From contig NZ_SBLB01000006.1 in the NCBI RefSeq assembly GCF_004138325.1, positions 1 to 64,000 on the forward strand: 64,000 nucleotides of DNA, in the 5' to 3' direction. Numbering within the stretch: position 1 is the stretch's first letter; each line of letters begins with the position of its first letter. Source of the DNA: Spirosoma sordidisoli (GTDB lineage Bacteria; Bacteroidota; Bacteroidia; Cytophagales; Spirosomataceae). The notes under the pieces are model-generated. The model did no database searches. It was not told the origin of the DNA and worked only from the letters and a program-made list of their open reading frames with translations. The translations under genes were made by a program, and so were the position numbers. Positions 36,355 to 44,723 of this stretch are shown here, in pieces.

Positions 36355-36609
36355 ATAGCCCGCTACCAGCGGCAATTGATTCACAACCAAAGCCAGGCGG
36401 GGACAACAGCGCTGTCACATCCACCCGCCCCGACGATAAACACCCAACAACCAACCAATAATGCTCTATTCGTCAGCCAGTTAACTCACCGTTCGACTAC
36501 CGACCTCTCGAAGTACGAGGGGTTTCCGGTAGTGAAAACAGCATGCTACAGGCCAAGGAATGAGGTTGGAGTCCTTCAACATCGGCCCAACTCTGGTTGC
36601 TGAGCCACC
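36355..36609. other. Non-coding stretch with an imperfect hairpin
   Basis: No gene is supported here. An imperfect inverted repeat (36496-36510 with 36516-36533, 5-nt loop, 3-nt bulge, one G-T pair) is the only structure seen; no T-run follows, so it is not a standard terminator. The stretch joins the HPF-like gene to the broken end of the GH13 fragment. Confidence 0.5.
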
Positions 36610-37188
36610 CTAAGTTTCGGTTTGTACGCCCGGAAAAACCATGCCTTTGTTCCAGTCCTTAGGCCGCTCCTTCGACCAGACATACCACGATCGGTATGGC
36701 GAATCCTTACGGCGCCGGGCCTCTTTGAACCACGGATGCTCGTTGGAGGTGTGGTTGATAACGAGAGCCATCACGACCCGGATATCCCGGCGGCTGGCCT
36801 GCTGCATGAACGTCTGGAAGTCGCGCTCGGTGCCCAGGCGCTTATCGATGCGGTAAAAATCGGACACGTCGTAGCCGTCGTCTTTGTTGGGCGTTGGTTG
36901 AAAAGGCGACAGCCAGATTACGTCGACGCCCAGGTTCTTCAGATAACCGAGCTGCTGGGTCAGGCCATTGACATCGCCGATACCGTCGTTGTCGGAGTCT
37001 TTGAACACCTCAACGTCGAGGTTGTAAACGAGGCTGTTTTTGTACCAAAACTCATTCAGAAAATCGGCCGGCACCGGAATGGGCTGCGCCCGTACCGACA
37101 GCGACGCCAATACGCCCGCCAACAGGCCGGCGCCTGGTCTCAATCTGCTCATAAGGGCATGGAGAACGATGTACCGAGTAAACCCCAT
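36610..37188 (-). pseudogene. Truncated GH13 alpha-amylase family gene (N-terminal part only)
   Basis: The 192-codon frame (signal peptide from ATG 37152: SRLRPGAGLLAGVLASLSVRAQ) encodes the start of a GH13 oligo-glucosidase or trehalose synthase-like protein: WYKNSLVYNLDVEVFKDS, LGVDVIWLSPFQPTPNKDDGYDVSDFY, INHTSNEHPWF and YVWSKERP. It stops after FPGVQTET at TAG 36610-36612, where normal family members continue for about 350 more residues with the catalytic Asp, Glu and Asp. No continuation was seen in any frame downstream. The gene is therefore broken by deletion or rearrangement and cannot make an active enzyme. Confidence 0.85.
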
Positions 37189-37310
37189 TGAGTCAATAAG
37201 GTTAAACTACTTTACCTAGTTGATTACTATACCAATCCAAACATTTCAATTTTGACCGGGTTGACAGCTATAGTAATCAGACCAATGACCCGTAAACAAC
37301 TCCTGCTCTT

Positions 37311-38534
37311 ATGAACCGTTCGCCTTTGTTTATTCCCAACTCCTCGCTCATCCGCCGGGACTTTATCCGGCATCTGGGCGCAGCGGCCGTGGCCATACCC
37401 AGCCTGGCTACCCTGGCGAGTCTGCAAGCCTGCGGAGGCAGCTCGAACAACGAAACGGCAGGCACCGATGCCGCTGGCTCAGGCCGAACCGAGTCGGGCC
37501 GCAAACTGGGCATTGCGCTGGTCGGGCTGGGCAAGTACAGCGAGGGCGAACTGGCCCCGGCCCTGCAGGAAACGGAGTACTGCCGGCTGGCAGGGATTGT
37601 GTCGGGCACCCCCGAAAAAATAGACAAGTGGAAACGGAAATACGACATCCCTGATAAGAACGCCTACACCTACAAGACTTTCGACCAGATTGCTGACAAT
37701 CCCGAAATCGACATCGTGTACGTGGTGTTGCCGAACGCCCTCCATGCCGAATACGTCATCCGGGCGGCTCAGGCCGGCAAGCACGTCATCTGCGAAAAAC
37801 CGATGGCTACCACCGCCGAAGACTGTCAGAAGATGATCGATGCCTGTAAGAAAGCAGGCAAGAAACTCTCGATCGGTTACCGGCTTCATTTTGAGCCCCA
37901 TAATCTGGAGATGATGCGACTGGGCCAGAAAGAGACCTACGGGAAGGTTAACCGGATCATTGCCGAAAACGGCCAGAAACAGGGCAACGATACCCCCTGG
38001 CGGCTGGGCAAAGGGCTGGCGGGTGGCGGCCCCCTGCCCGATGTTGGTGTCTACTGCATTCAGGGCGCCATCTATACCAAGGGCCAGGTACCCATTTCGG
38101 TTACGGCTAAATTCCACCCTGTAACGGACAAAGAAAAGTTCAAAGAGGTAGAAGAAGGAATCGACTTCCAGTTAAGATTTGCCGACGGGTCCGTTGCCGA
38201 CTGCCGAACCAGCTACAACGACAAGTACAATAAGCTACGGGCCGAAGCGGCCAGCGGCTGGTTCGAGCTGGCCCCGGCCTATCAGTACGATGGCCTCAAG
38301 GGCGAAACCAGCCGGGGGAAGATGGACATCGAGAACGTGAACCAGCAGGCCCGCCAGATGGATGCCTTTGCCGACTGCATTCTGAACAACAAAGAAACCA
38401 CCGTTCCGGGCGAGATGGGCATGCGGGATGTTCAGCTGATCGAAGCCATCTACCGCGCGGCCGAAACCGGTAAGCCCGTCTCGACCGCCGACGTACGCCA
38501 GGTACTGGACTCGACCGCCGTTGCCAGTCGGTAA
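37311..38534 (+). CDS. Gfo/Idh/MocA family oxidoreductase, exported by Tat as a likely lipoprotein
   Basis: The 407-residue product begins with a Tat leader (IRRDFIRHLGAAAVAIPSL) that ends in LQACGG, a possible lipobox. The NAD(P)-binding start is IALVGLGKYSEGELAPAL, and HVICEKPMATTAEDC is the EKP motif with catalytic Lys. Its order and the exported state recall glucose-fructose oxidoreductase from Zymomonas (GFOR). The cofactor would be carried tightly bound during Tat export. Substrate is unknown; sugar or sugar-acid oxidation is the family role. It stands divergent from the GH13 fragment. Confidence 0.87.
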   Translation: MNRSPLFIPNSSLIRRDFIRHLGAAAVAIPSLATLASLQACGGSSNNETAGTDAAGSGRTESGRKLGIALVGLGKYSEGELAPALQETEYCRLAGIVSGTPEKIDKWKRKYDIPDKNAYTYKTFDQIADNPEIDIVYVVLPNALHAEYVIRAAQAGKHVICEKPMATTAEDCQKMIDACKKAGKKLSIGYRLHFEPHNLEMMRLGQKETYGKVNRIIAENGQKQGNDTPWRLGKGLAGGGPLPDVGVYCIQGAIYTKGQVPISVTAKFHPVTDKEKFKEVEEGIDFQLRFADGSVADCRTSYNDKYNKLRAEAASGWFELAPAYQYDGLKGETSRGKMDIENVNQQARQMDAFADCILNNKETTVPGEMGMRDVQLIEAIYRAAETGKPVSTADVRQVLDSTAVASR

Positions 38535-38614
38535 GCCCTTTCTGTTCTAACCCGGTAAGGCCCTGACACGTTGGGGCTTTTGTCTCTATCTTCAGGCCCT
38601 CATCTGGCAAACGC

Positions 38615-39223
38615 ATGTCTGTACACTATCGTTTTTACCCATCGCTGCTCAACGTTTTTTCGCGCTATGTCCGTGGTGGTAATCTCTCGGCCCAGGCGTT
38701 GATTGACAGCATCAACCGGGTGCCAACGCCCACCACCGACGCCCAGGAGCGCGGCACCTCGTTCGAGGAAGCCATTGTCAAGGGCACCAATGAAGAGCGC
38801 TTCGACCCGGAAATTGTCCGGCGGGTTCGTAAGCTGCTGCCCCGCCCTATCGTCGACACGCAGGTATTTTGTCAGTGGCAGATCGACGACGTTTTGTTCT
38901 ACGGCTATGTCGACCTGATTGGTACGTTCAAGGCAGTTGACCTGAAAACAACCGGCTCGTACCAGAAAGACCGGTATCTGTTCAACCACCAGAACCTGTA
39001 CCTGCACGCGCTGAAGCGAAAAGGAATCCGGCTGATGGAATACGTCATCACGGATTTTAATGACGTGTACGTAGAAAGCTACAGCCTGACCCACCCCATT
39101 GACCGGCAGCTGGAAGAGATCAGGCTGTTCAAAGCGTTTCTGGAGGAGCACCGCCCGCTCATTACCGATAAAAAGATATTTGTGGCCCCCGGCGAGGACC
39201 CGGCGGCCCAGCGCCGAGGCTGA
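38615..39223 (+). CDS. RecB/Cas4-like PD-(D/E)XK nuclease domain protein
   Basis: The 202-residue product shows the motif order of RecB-type nucleases: RGTSFEEAI with Glu51, GYVDLIG with Asp100, AVDLKTTGSYQ with Asp109-x-Lys111, and FNHQNLYLHAL with Gln126 as the likely fourth motif. No helicase or CRISPR gene is nearby and no other domain is present. It may act in DNA repair or phage defence, but nothing in the context shows which. The MFS gene begins 28 nt after its stop, and that gene's candidate promoter is inside the gap. Confidence 0.72.
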   Translation: MSVHYRFYPSLLNVFSRYVRGGNLSAQALIDSINRVPTPTTDAQERGTSFEEAIVKGTNEERFDPEIVRRVRKLLPRPIVDTQVFCQWQIDDVLFYGYVDLIGTFKAVDLKTTGSYQKDRYLFNHQNLYLHALKRKGIRLMEYVITDFNDVYVESYSLTHPIDRQLEEIRLFKAFLEEHRPLITDKKIFVAPGEDPAAQRRG

Positions 39224-39238
39224 GCCAGCCGAAACGCC

Positions 39239-39246
39239 TACCTTTG
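39239..39246 (+). promoter_or_regulatory. Candidate -7 element (TACCTTTG) just upstream of the MFS gene
   Basis: TACCTTTG lies 5 nt before ATG 39252, in the same sequence setting as at 26473. It suggests a leaderless or nearly leaderless transcript. Confidence 0.45.
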
Positions 39247-39251
39247 CGGCC

Positions 39252-40541
39252 ATGCTGCAACGTACAATTCGTCTGTATCGCAATGCCTACCAGGGTCTCT
39301 CGCCATCGGTCTGGCTCCTGGCGGGTGTGATGCTCATCAACCGCTGCGGCACCATGGTGCTGCCTTTCCTGACGCTATACCTGACCCAGCATCTGCATTT
39401 TTCCGTCACCAACGCCGGTATCATCATGGCTGTCTACGGTGTGGGCGCTTTCGTGGGAACGTTTCTGGGTGGGCGGCTCACCGATCGATACGGCTTTTAT
39501 TACGTACAGCTGATCAGCCTGCTGTCGGGGGGTGTTTTTCTGCTGCTGCTCCAGTTCGTAACCGAGTTTTACACCCTGTGCGGCAGTGTTTTTGTCTTCA
39601 CCTTGCTGGGCGATACCTTCCGGCCGGCAAACCAGGCGGCCGTGGCTCATTATGCCGGCGCCGACACCCGCACCCGGGCTTTCTCGCTCAACCGGCTGGC
39701 CATCAACCTCGGCTGGGCGGTGGGGGGCGGTCTCGGCGGCTGGCTCGCCAGTGTCGACTATAGCCTGCTGTTCTGGGTAGACGGGCTAACCTGCGTAGCG
39801 GCCGGCATCGTGCTGGGCTCCTTTCTGCCCCGGCCCGCAACGGACCAGCCGCTGACCCGCCCCCCGGCCGGCAGCCACCTGCCGAACGCACCGACGGCCG
39901 GGCATCAACCCGCGCAGTCGCCGTACCGCGACCGGCTTTTTGTCGGCTTTGTGGTCTGTTCGGCCCTGTATCTGATGGTGTTCATGCAGCTGTTCACCCT
40001 TGTACCGCTGTTTTTCAAGCAGGAACTGAACCTGACCGAGCGTACCATCGGCGGCTTTATGGCGCTGAACGGACTGGTGATCGTTGCCGTAGAGATGGCG
40101 CTGGTCTATGGTCTTGAGCAACGGCAGGTCCCCAAACCCCGGCTCATCGGCATGGGGGTCGTAGTGGGCGCGTTGTCGTACGCGCTGCTGTCGCTGGCCG
40201 GGCTACCGGGCTTCACCGGGCTGAGCGTTGCGTTCTCGTTTATCATGCTGGTTACCATCAGCGAGATGCTGGCCATACCCTTTATGCAGTCCTTCACGGT
40301 AGAGCGGGCCAGCCCGGCCACGCGGGGGCAGTACCTGGCCCTGTATGCCATGGGCGGAGCCTTTGCGCAGACCACCTCGCCCGCGTTCGGCTCACTGATG
40401 GTAACCTACGTTGGCTTTGCCAGCCACTGGCTGATCATGGCCAGCATCGCGCTCCTGTCGGCAACCGGTTTCTGGTGGTTTGGGAAACAGCTCCGCATCG
40501 AGCCAACCCAGCAGCCGGTTCCTGACAACGTAACGGGCTGA
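39252..40541 (+). CDS. MFS exporter (MdtH/multidrug type)
   Basis: The 429-residue protein has about 12 membrane segments. NRCGTMVLPFLTLYLTQ at the start, GTFLGGRLTDRYGFYYVQ (motif A, between helices 2 and 3), RAFSLNRLAINLGWAVGGGLGGWLA (motif C-like) and the C-terminal ERASPATRGQYLALYAMGGAFAQ are typical of small-drug exporters. ATG 39252 is chosen because the earlier open frame is the shifted reading of the nuclease gene. Its stop (TGA 40539-40541) abuts the stop of the convergent oxidoreductase gene with no spacing. Confidence 0.87.
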   Translation: MLQRTIRLYRNAYQGLSPSVWLLAGVMLINRCGTMVLPFLTLYLTQHLHFSVTNAGIIMAVYGVGAFVGTFLGGRLTDRYGFYYVQLISLLSGGVFLLLLQFVTEFYTLCGSVFVFTLLGDTFRPANQAAVAHYAGADTRTRAFSLNRLAINLGWAVGGGLGGWLASVDYSLLFWVDGLTCVAAGIVLGSFLPRPATDQPLTRPPAGSHLPNAPTAGHQPAQSPYRDRLFVGFVVCSALYLMVFMQLFTLVPLFFKQELNLTERTIGGFMALNGLVIVAVEMALVYGLEQRQVPKPRLIGMGVVVGALSYALLSLAGLPGFTGLSVAFSFIMLVTISEMLAIPFMQSFTVERASPATRGQYLALYAMGGAFAQTTSPAFGSLMVTYVGFASHWLIMASIALLSATGFWWFGKQLRIEPTQQPVPDNVTG

Positions 40542-41723
40542 TCAGCTCCGCACGGGCCACTGGAAGGTCGACGCCAGCTTGATCCGCTGGCCGGTATCGC
40601 CCGACTTGCGCGCGGCTTCGATGATATCGAGAACGTGCAGGGCATGTTCGGGCCGGATAAACGGTTCTTTGCCGGTAGCCAGACATTCGGCCACTACCGA
40701 CGCCCCCATTTCCCAGACATAATCGGCCCGGTCGGTGGCGTATCGCTGCCCTTTTTCGTCGTCCAGCGTGGCCAGATCGACCCCGAACGGTGCCCAGTCG
40801 TAACCGATCAGTGCTAGGTTTCCTTTGGTGCCCCAGACCGAAATAGTCGGTTTCTCCTGCCCCTTGCCTTCGTGTCCGTAGGGATCGAAATAATTGAATC
40901 CGCACTGTATGTGCGACAGCGTACCGTTGGCGTGTTCCATCAATACCATGGCGTTATCCTCGGCGACTACGGCTATAGGGCCTTTGTTGCCGGTATTGCG
41001 GGTGGGGGTTACGATGCTGGTCATGGCCATCACCGAACGGGCCGGCCCCAGCAGGCCCGTCAGGGTGGCGATGTTGTAGACCCCCAGATCGGGCAGACTA
41101 CCGCCCCCCTTCTCGAAAAAAAACGCCGACCAGTCGGGGCCGAGGTGGCCGTAATGCGCGTGGGCGGCCGACACCCGCCCCAGTTTGCCCTCCTGAATAG
41201 CCTGCGCCATAAACGCAAACTGCGGACTTTGCACCACCGCCGGAGCGCCCCAGATCCGGAGCTTCTTCTGGATAGCCAGCGTGAGTAGCTCACGACCTTC
41301 GCGGTAGCTATTGGCCATCGGTTTTTCACTCCATACGTGTTTGCCAGCCAGCAGGGCCTGCCGGTTCAGCCGACCGTGTTCCTGCATATTGGTCAGGTTG
41401 ACCAGGAGGTCGAAGGGCGCCCCGGCCAGGAGCGCGTCGATGTGTGGGTAGTGGTTCGGGATGGCGTATTTCGTGGCGGCCTGCTGCGCACGCTCCGGCA
41501 GAATATCGCAGGTGCTGACCAGCGTAACGAACGGCGACTTGCTCAGGTGCGGCAGGTACATATTCGAGACACTGCCGCAGCCAATGACGGCGACGCGTAC
41601 TTTTTTATCGTCGGTTACACGGGCAGCCGACTGGGGGGCAGCTAAAGCCGGGGTCAGGGCCGTGGTGGTGGTCAGGGCAGTGACCTGGGCCAGAAACGTC
41701 TGGCGGGTTATTTTTCGGTTCAT
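40542..41723 (-). CDS. Gfo/Idh/MocA family oxidoreductase, probably exported
   Basis: The 393-residue product has a leader (RQTFLAQVTALTTTTALTPALAAP) and the family core VRVAVIGCGSVSNMYLPHL (NAD(P)-binding) plus HVWSEKPMANSYREGREL with the EKP lysine. The second half fits the family alpha/beta domain (GGGSLPDLGVYNIATL). The leader is Tat-like but lacks the second arginine, so the export route is uncertain. Substrate is unknown. It is convergent with the MFS gene and divergent from argH. Confidence 0.87.
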   Translation of the reverse strand: MNRKITRQTFLAQVTALTTTTALTPALAAPQSAARVTDDKKVRVAVIGCGSVSNMYLPHLSKSPFVTLVSTCDILPERAQQAATKYAIPNHYPHIDALLAGAPFDLLVNLTNMQEHGRLNRQALLAGKHVWSEKPMANSYREGRELLTLAIQKKLRIWGAPAVVQSPQFAFMAQAIQEGKLGRVSAAHAHYGHLGPDWSAFFFEKGGGSLPDLGVYNIATLTGLLGPARSVMAMTSIVTPTRNTGNKGPIAVVAEDNAMVLMEHANGTLSHIQCGFNYFDPYGHEGKGQEKPTISVWGTKGNLALIGYDWAPFGVDLATLDDEKGQRYATDRADYVWEMGASVVAECLATGKEPFIRPEHALHVLDIIEAARKSGDTGQRIKLASTFQWPVRS

Positions 41724-41813
41724 GGGTGCTTACGTTGTACTCAGTAGCCGGAAAAGCCGGTTCTTCCTCCGATCTAACCACGCGCCAACCGCACAAACGC
41801 CCCGGTCCGTTTG

Positions 41814-41821
41814 TACCTTTG
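41814..41821 (+). promoter_or_regulatory. Candidate -7 element (TACCTTTG) of argH
   Basis: TACCTTTG fits TAnnTTTG and would give a leader of about 75 nt to the TTG start of argH. An ATG at 41831 just downstream opens a 35-codon frame that overlaps the argH start. Confidence 0.45.
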
Positions 41822-41900
41822 CGCCCGTACATGGCTTATCCGGGCAGGCGGGTTCTAAACCAGCCGGTTGCCCGATCACACTTTTTACGCTGTCACCACC

Positions 41901-43235
41901 TTGAAACTCTGGCAAAAAGAAGGCGTCAGTACCGCTGACCAAATCGAACGCTTCACCGTTGGACGCGATCGGGAGATGGACCTGTTCCTGGCTCCGTTCG
42001 ACGTGTTGGGAAACCTGGCTCATGCGCAGATGCTTGAGACCATCCATCTGCTGACCCGCTCCGAACTGGATGATATCAGCCGGGAGTTGAAACAGATATA
42101 CGCGCAGATACAGGCCGGTACGTTCGTCATTGAAGAAGGCGTTGAAGACGTACACTCGCAGGTTGAGCTGCTGCTGACCCGGGCGCTGGGCGACGTAGGC
42201 AAGAAAATTCACTCGGGTCGGTCGCGGAATGACCAGGTGCTGGTCGACCTCAAATTATTTACCCGCGACCGGCTCTTGGCCGTTGCCGACAGCGTTCAGC
42301 GGGTGTTCGACAGGCTCGTCAGTCGGTCGGAGCAGCACAAAGATGATTTGCTGCCGGGCTATACGCACCTCCAGATTGCCATGCCGTCGTCGTTTGGCCT
42401 GTGGTTCGGTGCGTATGCTGAAGGGTTGGCCGACGATATGCTGACCCTGCAGACCGCCTACCGGCTGGCCAACCGAAACCCGCTGGGGTCCGGCGCTGGC
42501 TATGGCTCTTCGTTTCCGCTCAACCGCTCACTCACCACGGAACTGCTCGGGTTCGAAGGCATGCATGTCAACGTAGTTTACGCCCAGATGAGCCGGGGTA
42601 AAACCGAGCAGACGGCCCTAACGGCCCTGGCTGCGGTGGCCGCTACCCTCTCGCGCATGGCTATGGATATCTGCCTCTACAACAGCCAGAACTTCGGTTT
42701 CCTGACGTTGCCCGACGCGCTCACGACGGGTAGCAGCATTATGCCCCACAAGAAAAACCCCGATGTAGCCGAGCTTCTCCGGGCCAAGACCAACCGGCTG
42801 AAAGCGCTGCCGATGGAAGTGACGCTTGTGCTAAGCAACCTCCCCTCCGGCTACCACCGCGATATGCAGATTCTGAAAGAAGTGCTGATGCCCGCCTTCG
42901 ACGAACTGCTCGACTGCCTGTCAATCACTGAATTCATGCTCGAGCACCTGCAGGTGAAGCCCAGCCTGCTCAACGATACGAAGTACGATCTGCTCTTCAG
43001 CGTGGAGCGGGTCAACGAACTCGTGCTTCAGGGTGTGCCGTTTCGGGAAGCGTACCGGATCGTGGGTCAGGAGATTGCCCAGCACACCTACGAGCCGCCC
43101 CGCCAGCTGCACCACACCCACGAAGGCAGCATCGGCAACCTCGGCACCGACCTGATCGTAGCCCATATGCAGGATGCCCGCGCCGGTTTCGGCGCCGAAC
43201 GGGCCCAGCAGGCAACCGCCCGGCTTCTGGCCTAA
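41901..43235 (+). CDS. argH: Argininosuccinate lyase
   Basis: The 444-residue product matches the fumarase/aspartase superfamily member ArgH: KIHSGRSRNDQVLVDLKLF, LLPGYTHLQIAMPSSFG, NPLGSGAGYGSSFPLNR and GSSIMPHKKNPDVAELLRA, which holds the catalytic Ser. It splits argininosuccinate to arginine and fumarate. TTG 41901 (MKLWQKEGVS) fits the family N-terminus best; TTG 41868 in frame is possible. No other arginine genes are nearby. The length and motifs indicate a working enzyme. Confidence 0.95.
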   Translation: MKLWQKEGVSTADQIERFTVGRDREMDLFLAPFDVLGNLAHAQMLETIHLLTRSELDDISRELKQIYAQIQAGTFVIEEGVEDVHSQVELLLTRALGDVGKKIHSGRSRNDQVLVDLKLFTRDRLLAVADSVQRVFDRLVSRSEQHKDDLLPGYTHLQIAMPSSFGLWFGAYAEGLADDMLTLQTAYRLANRNPLGSGAGYGSSFPLNRSLTTELLGFEGMHVNVVYAQMSRGKTEQTALTALAAVAATLSRMAMDICLYNSQNFGFLTLPDALTTGSSIMPHKKNPDVAELLRAKTNRLKALPMEVTLVLSNLPSGYHRDMQILKEVLMPAFDELLDCLSITEFMLEHLQVKPSLLNDTKYDLLFSVERVNELVLQGVPFREAYRIVGQEIAQHTYEPPRQLHHTHEGSIGNLGTDLIVAHMQDARAGFGAERAQQATARLLA

Positions 43236-43236
43236 C

Positions 43237-43279
43237 AAACCAAACGACGCGACCGAAGCCCGGTCGCGTCGTTTGGTTT
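43237..43279. terminator. Hairpin between convergent argH and SMP-30-like gene
   Basis: A 19-bp perfect stem (43237-43255 with 43261-43279) and 5-nt loop lie directly after argH. Neither strand has a good T-run after the stem, so it may act as a Rho-independent terminator only weakly, or protect the 3' end. Confidence 0.75.
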
Positions 43280-43308
43280 ATAACGAATCGATCAGCTCAC
43301 GGGCCAGC

Positions 43309-44178
43309 TTATCGGCTTAGCTCATAGGCTACCAGCTTGTTTTTCATAAACGTCGGCACGATCAGCAGCCTCCGGCCGGGAATGTAGTCGATATCGGCCG
43401 CGTTGATGCCTTCTTTGCGCGTATCGAGCAGCTGTTGTTTGGCTCCTTTGGCGTCGACGTGAAACACCTGACCGGTCCAGTCCGACACCAGGTAGTTTCC
43501 TTTGCCTTCGGACACGATACCGTCGGTCCGGTCCATGCCCTCGGCCATAGTCGTCATGGTTTTGGTATTGATGTCTACGGCTCGCAGTGCCCCGGTTTTC
43601 GTGCAGCCAATCAGGAGTTTATCCTTCCCAACGGCCAGTACGCCATTGGGTTTGTTGAGTTGCTCGCCTTCCATCCAGACCTCCCACTTATCTTCTTTCA
43701 GCCGGTAGATCTTGTCGCTGCGGCTGTCTGACACGTAGATGGTCCCATCTTTGGCTATTGTCACATCGTTCAGGAACGCGGTTTTCTGGTCAACGGCATC
43801 GTAGGTTTTCTCGGCCTGTCCCGTCTCGGTATTGATGACGACGAGCCGGTACACATCCGTAACGTAGAGCCGGTTCCTGTATAGCCCCATACCTTTGGGC
43901 GCATTGAGACCCGATGTCCAGCGCAGGTTCTCGATCTTGCCATCGAGGGATACCTTCGAGATAAATCCGGTTCCATCGAGCGCGTCGGACTTACCATCGA
44001 TGTTGGTTACATACAGGGTGTTCTGCCCATCATAGAGAACCGATTCAGGTACGCGCAGGGTGGTATCCGTTTCCCAGACTTTAACCAGCTTCCGCGGTTT
44101 GGGGGCCGTAGCCGGAATCAGGGCGGTAGCGCCAATTCCCAGCAGGACAATCAATAAACAGCTGACGATGTTTTTCAT
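43309..44178 (-). CDS. Exported SMP-30/gluconolactonase-like beta-propeller protein
   Basis: The 289-residue protein starts with a signal peptide (IVSCLLIVLLGIGATALIPA) and is made of propeller repeats: VPESVLYDGQNTLYVTNIDG, APKGMGLYRNRLYVTDVYR, FLNDVTIAKDGTIYVSDSRS, LNKPNGVLAVGKDKLLIG and TDGIVSEGKGNYLVSDW. This fits the SMP-30/gluconolactonase family of six-bladed propellers; whether it is a lactonase is not certain. It is convergent with argH and transcribed alone. Confidence 0.8.
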   Translation of the reverse strand: MKNIVSCLLIVLLGIGATALIPATAPKPRKLVKVWETDTTLRVPESVLYDGQNTLYVTNIDGKSDALDGTGFISKVSLDGKIENLRWTSGLNAPKGMGLYRNRLYVTDVYRLVVINTETGQAEKTYDAVDQKTAFLNDVTIAKDGTIYVSDSRSDKIYRLKEDKWEVWMEGEQLNKPNGVLAVGKDKLLIGCTKTGALRAVDINTKTMTTMAEGMDRTDGIVSEGKGNYLVSDWTGQVFHVDAKGAKQQLLDTRKEGINAADIDYIPGRRLLIVPTFMKNKLVAYELSR

Positions 44179-44396
44179 ACAGACGAGTTTATACCGGTTG
44201 ATCTATTTTTTAATGTATACGTTTGAATTGAACAATTCTGCTTCGAATCAGGGTTCAGCCGCCGGTATGGATAGAAACGCTGGTAGTATTTCAACATGAC
44301 CGAAATACAGGCATCTTTTTGGCTAAACATTCTCTACATGAGCGCGTTTACAAACTCGCGTACAAAAGATACTGACACAACTAATCTCCTTGCAGC

Positions 44397-44621
44397 ATGA
44401 ACTCGTATCAACCAATGACCTTCCAGTCATCCGATCAGCCTATGGCTATGCCGGCCGTGCCCCTGAAAGAAAGCATCCGTGACATGATCCGGTTGCAGAA
44501 AGACTACCAGCTCTCGGACGAATTGTTCTGGGAAATTTTCAATACGCGGGTTCTGCTCAACGAATCCATCGATGTGAACGCGTTTATTCATGAACTGAAT
44601 GCGCCAACTGTACGCGCATAA
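44397..44621 (+). CDS. Small protein of unknown function (74 aa)
   Basis: The frame starts at ATG 44397 and encodes a Met/Pro/Gln-rich N-terminus followed by an acidic helical C-terminus (ESIRDMIRLQKDYQLSDELFWEIF ... IDVNAFIHELN). It is not recognised. It is flanked by non-coding sequence upstream (44179-44396, AT-rich, no element identified) and by a strong terminator downstream on the same strand, which supports a real transcript. It shows no membrane segment or Cys. Confidence 0.6.
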   Translation: MNSYQPMTFQSSDQPMAMPAVPLKESIRDMIRLQKDYQLSDELFWEIFNTRVLLNESIDVNAFIHELNAPTVRA

Positions 44622-44677
44622 CTTACCGCCTATCATGCATCCACGAAGCAGGCTCAGGCCTGAGTACCGCCAGTAAC

Positions 44678-44723
44678 CCGGCTGATCTGCCCGCTAGAGG
44701 GACACGATCAGCCGGTTTTTTTT
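44678..44723 (+). terminator. Terminator after the 74-aa gene
   Basis: A 10-bp stem (44678-44687 with 44706-44715) is followed by a run of eight T. It overlaps the last bases of the convergent MFS gene. Confidence 0.85.
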
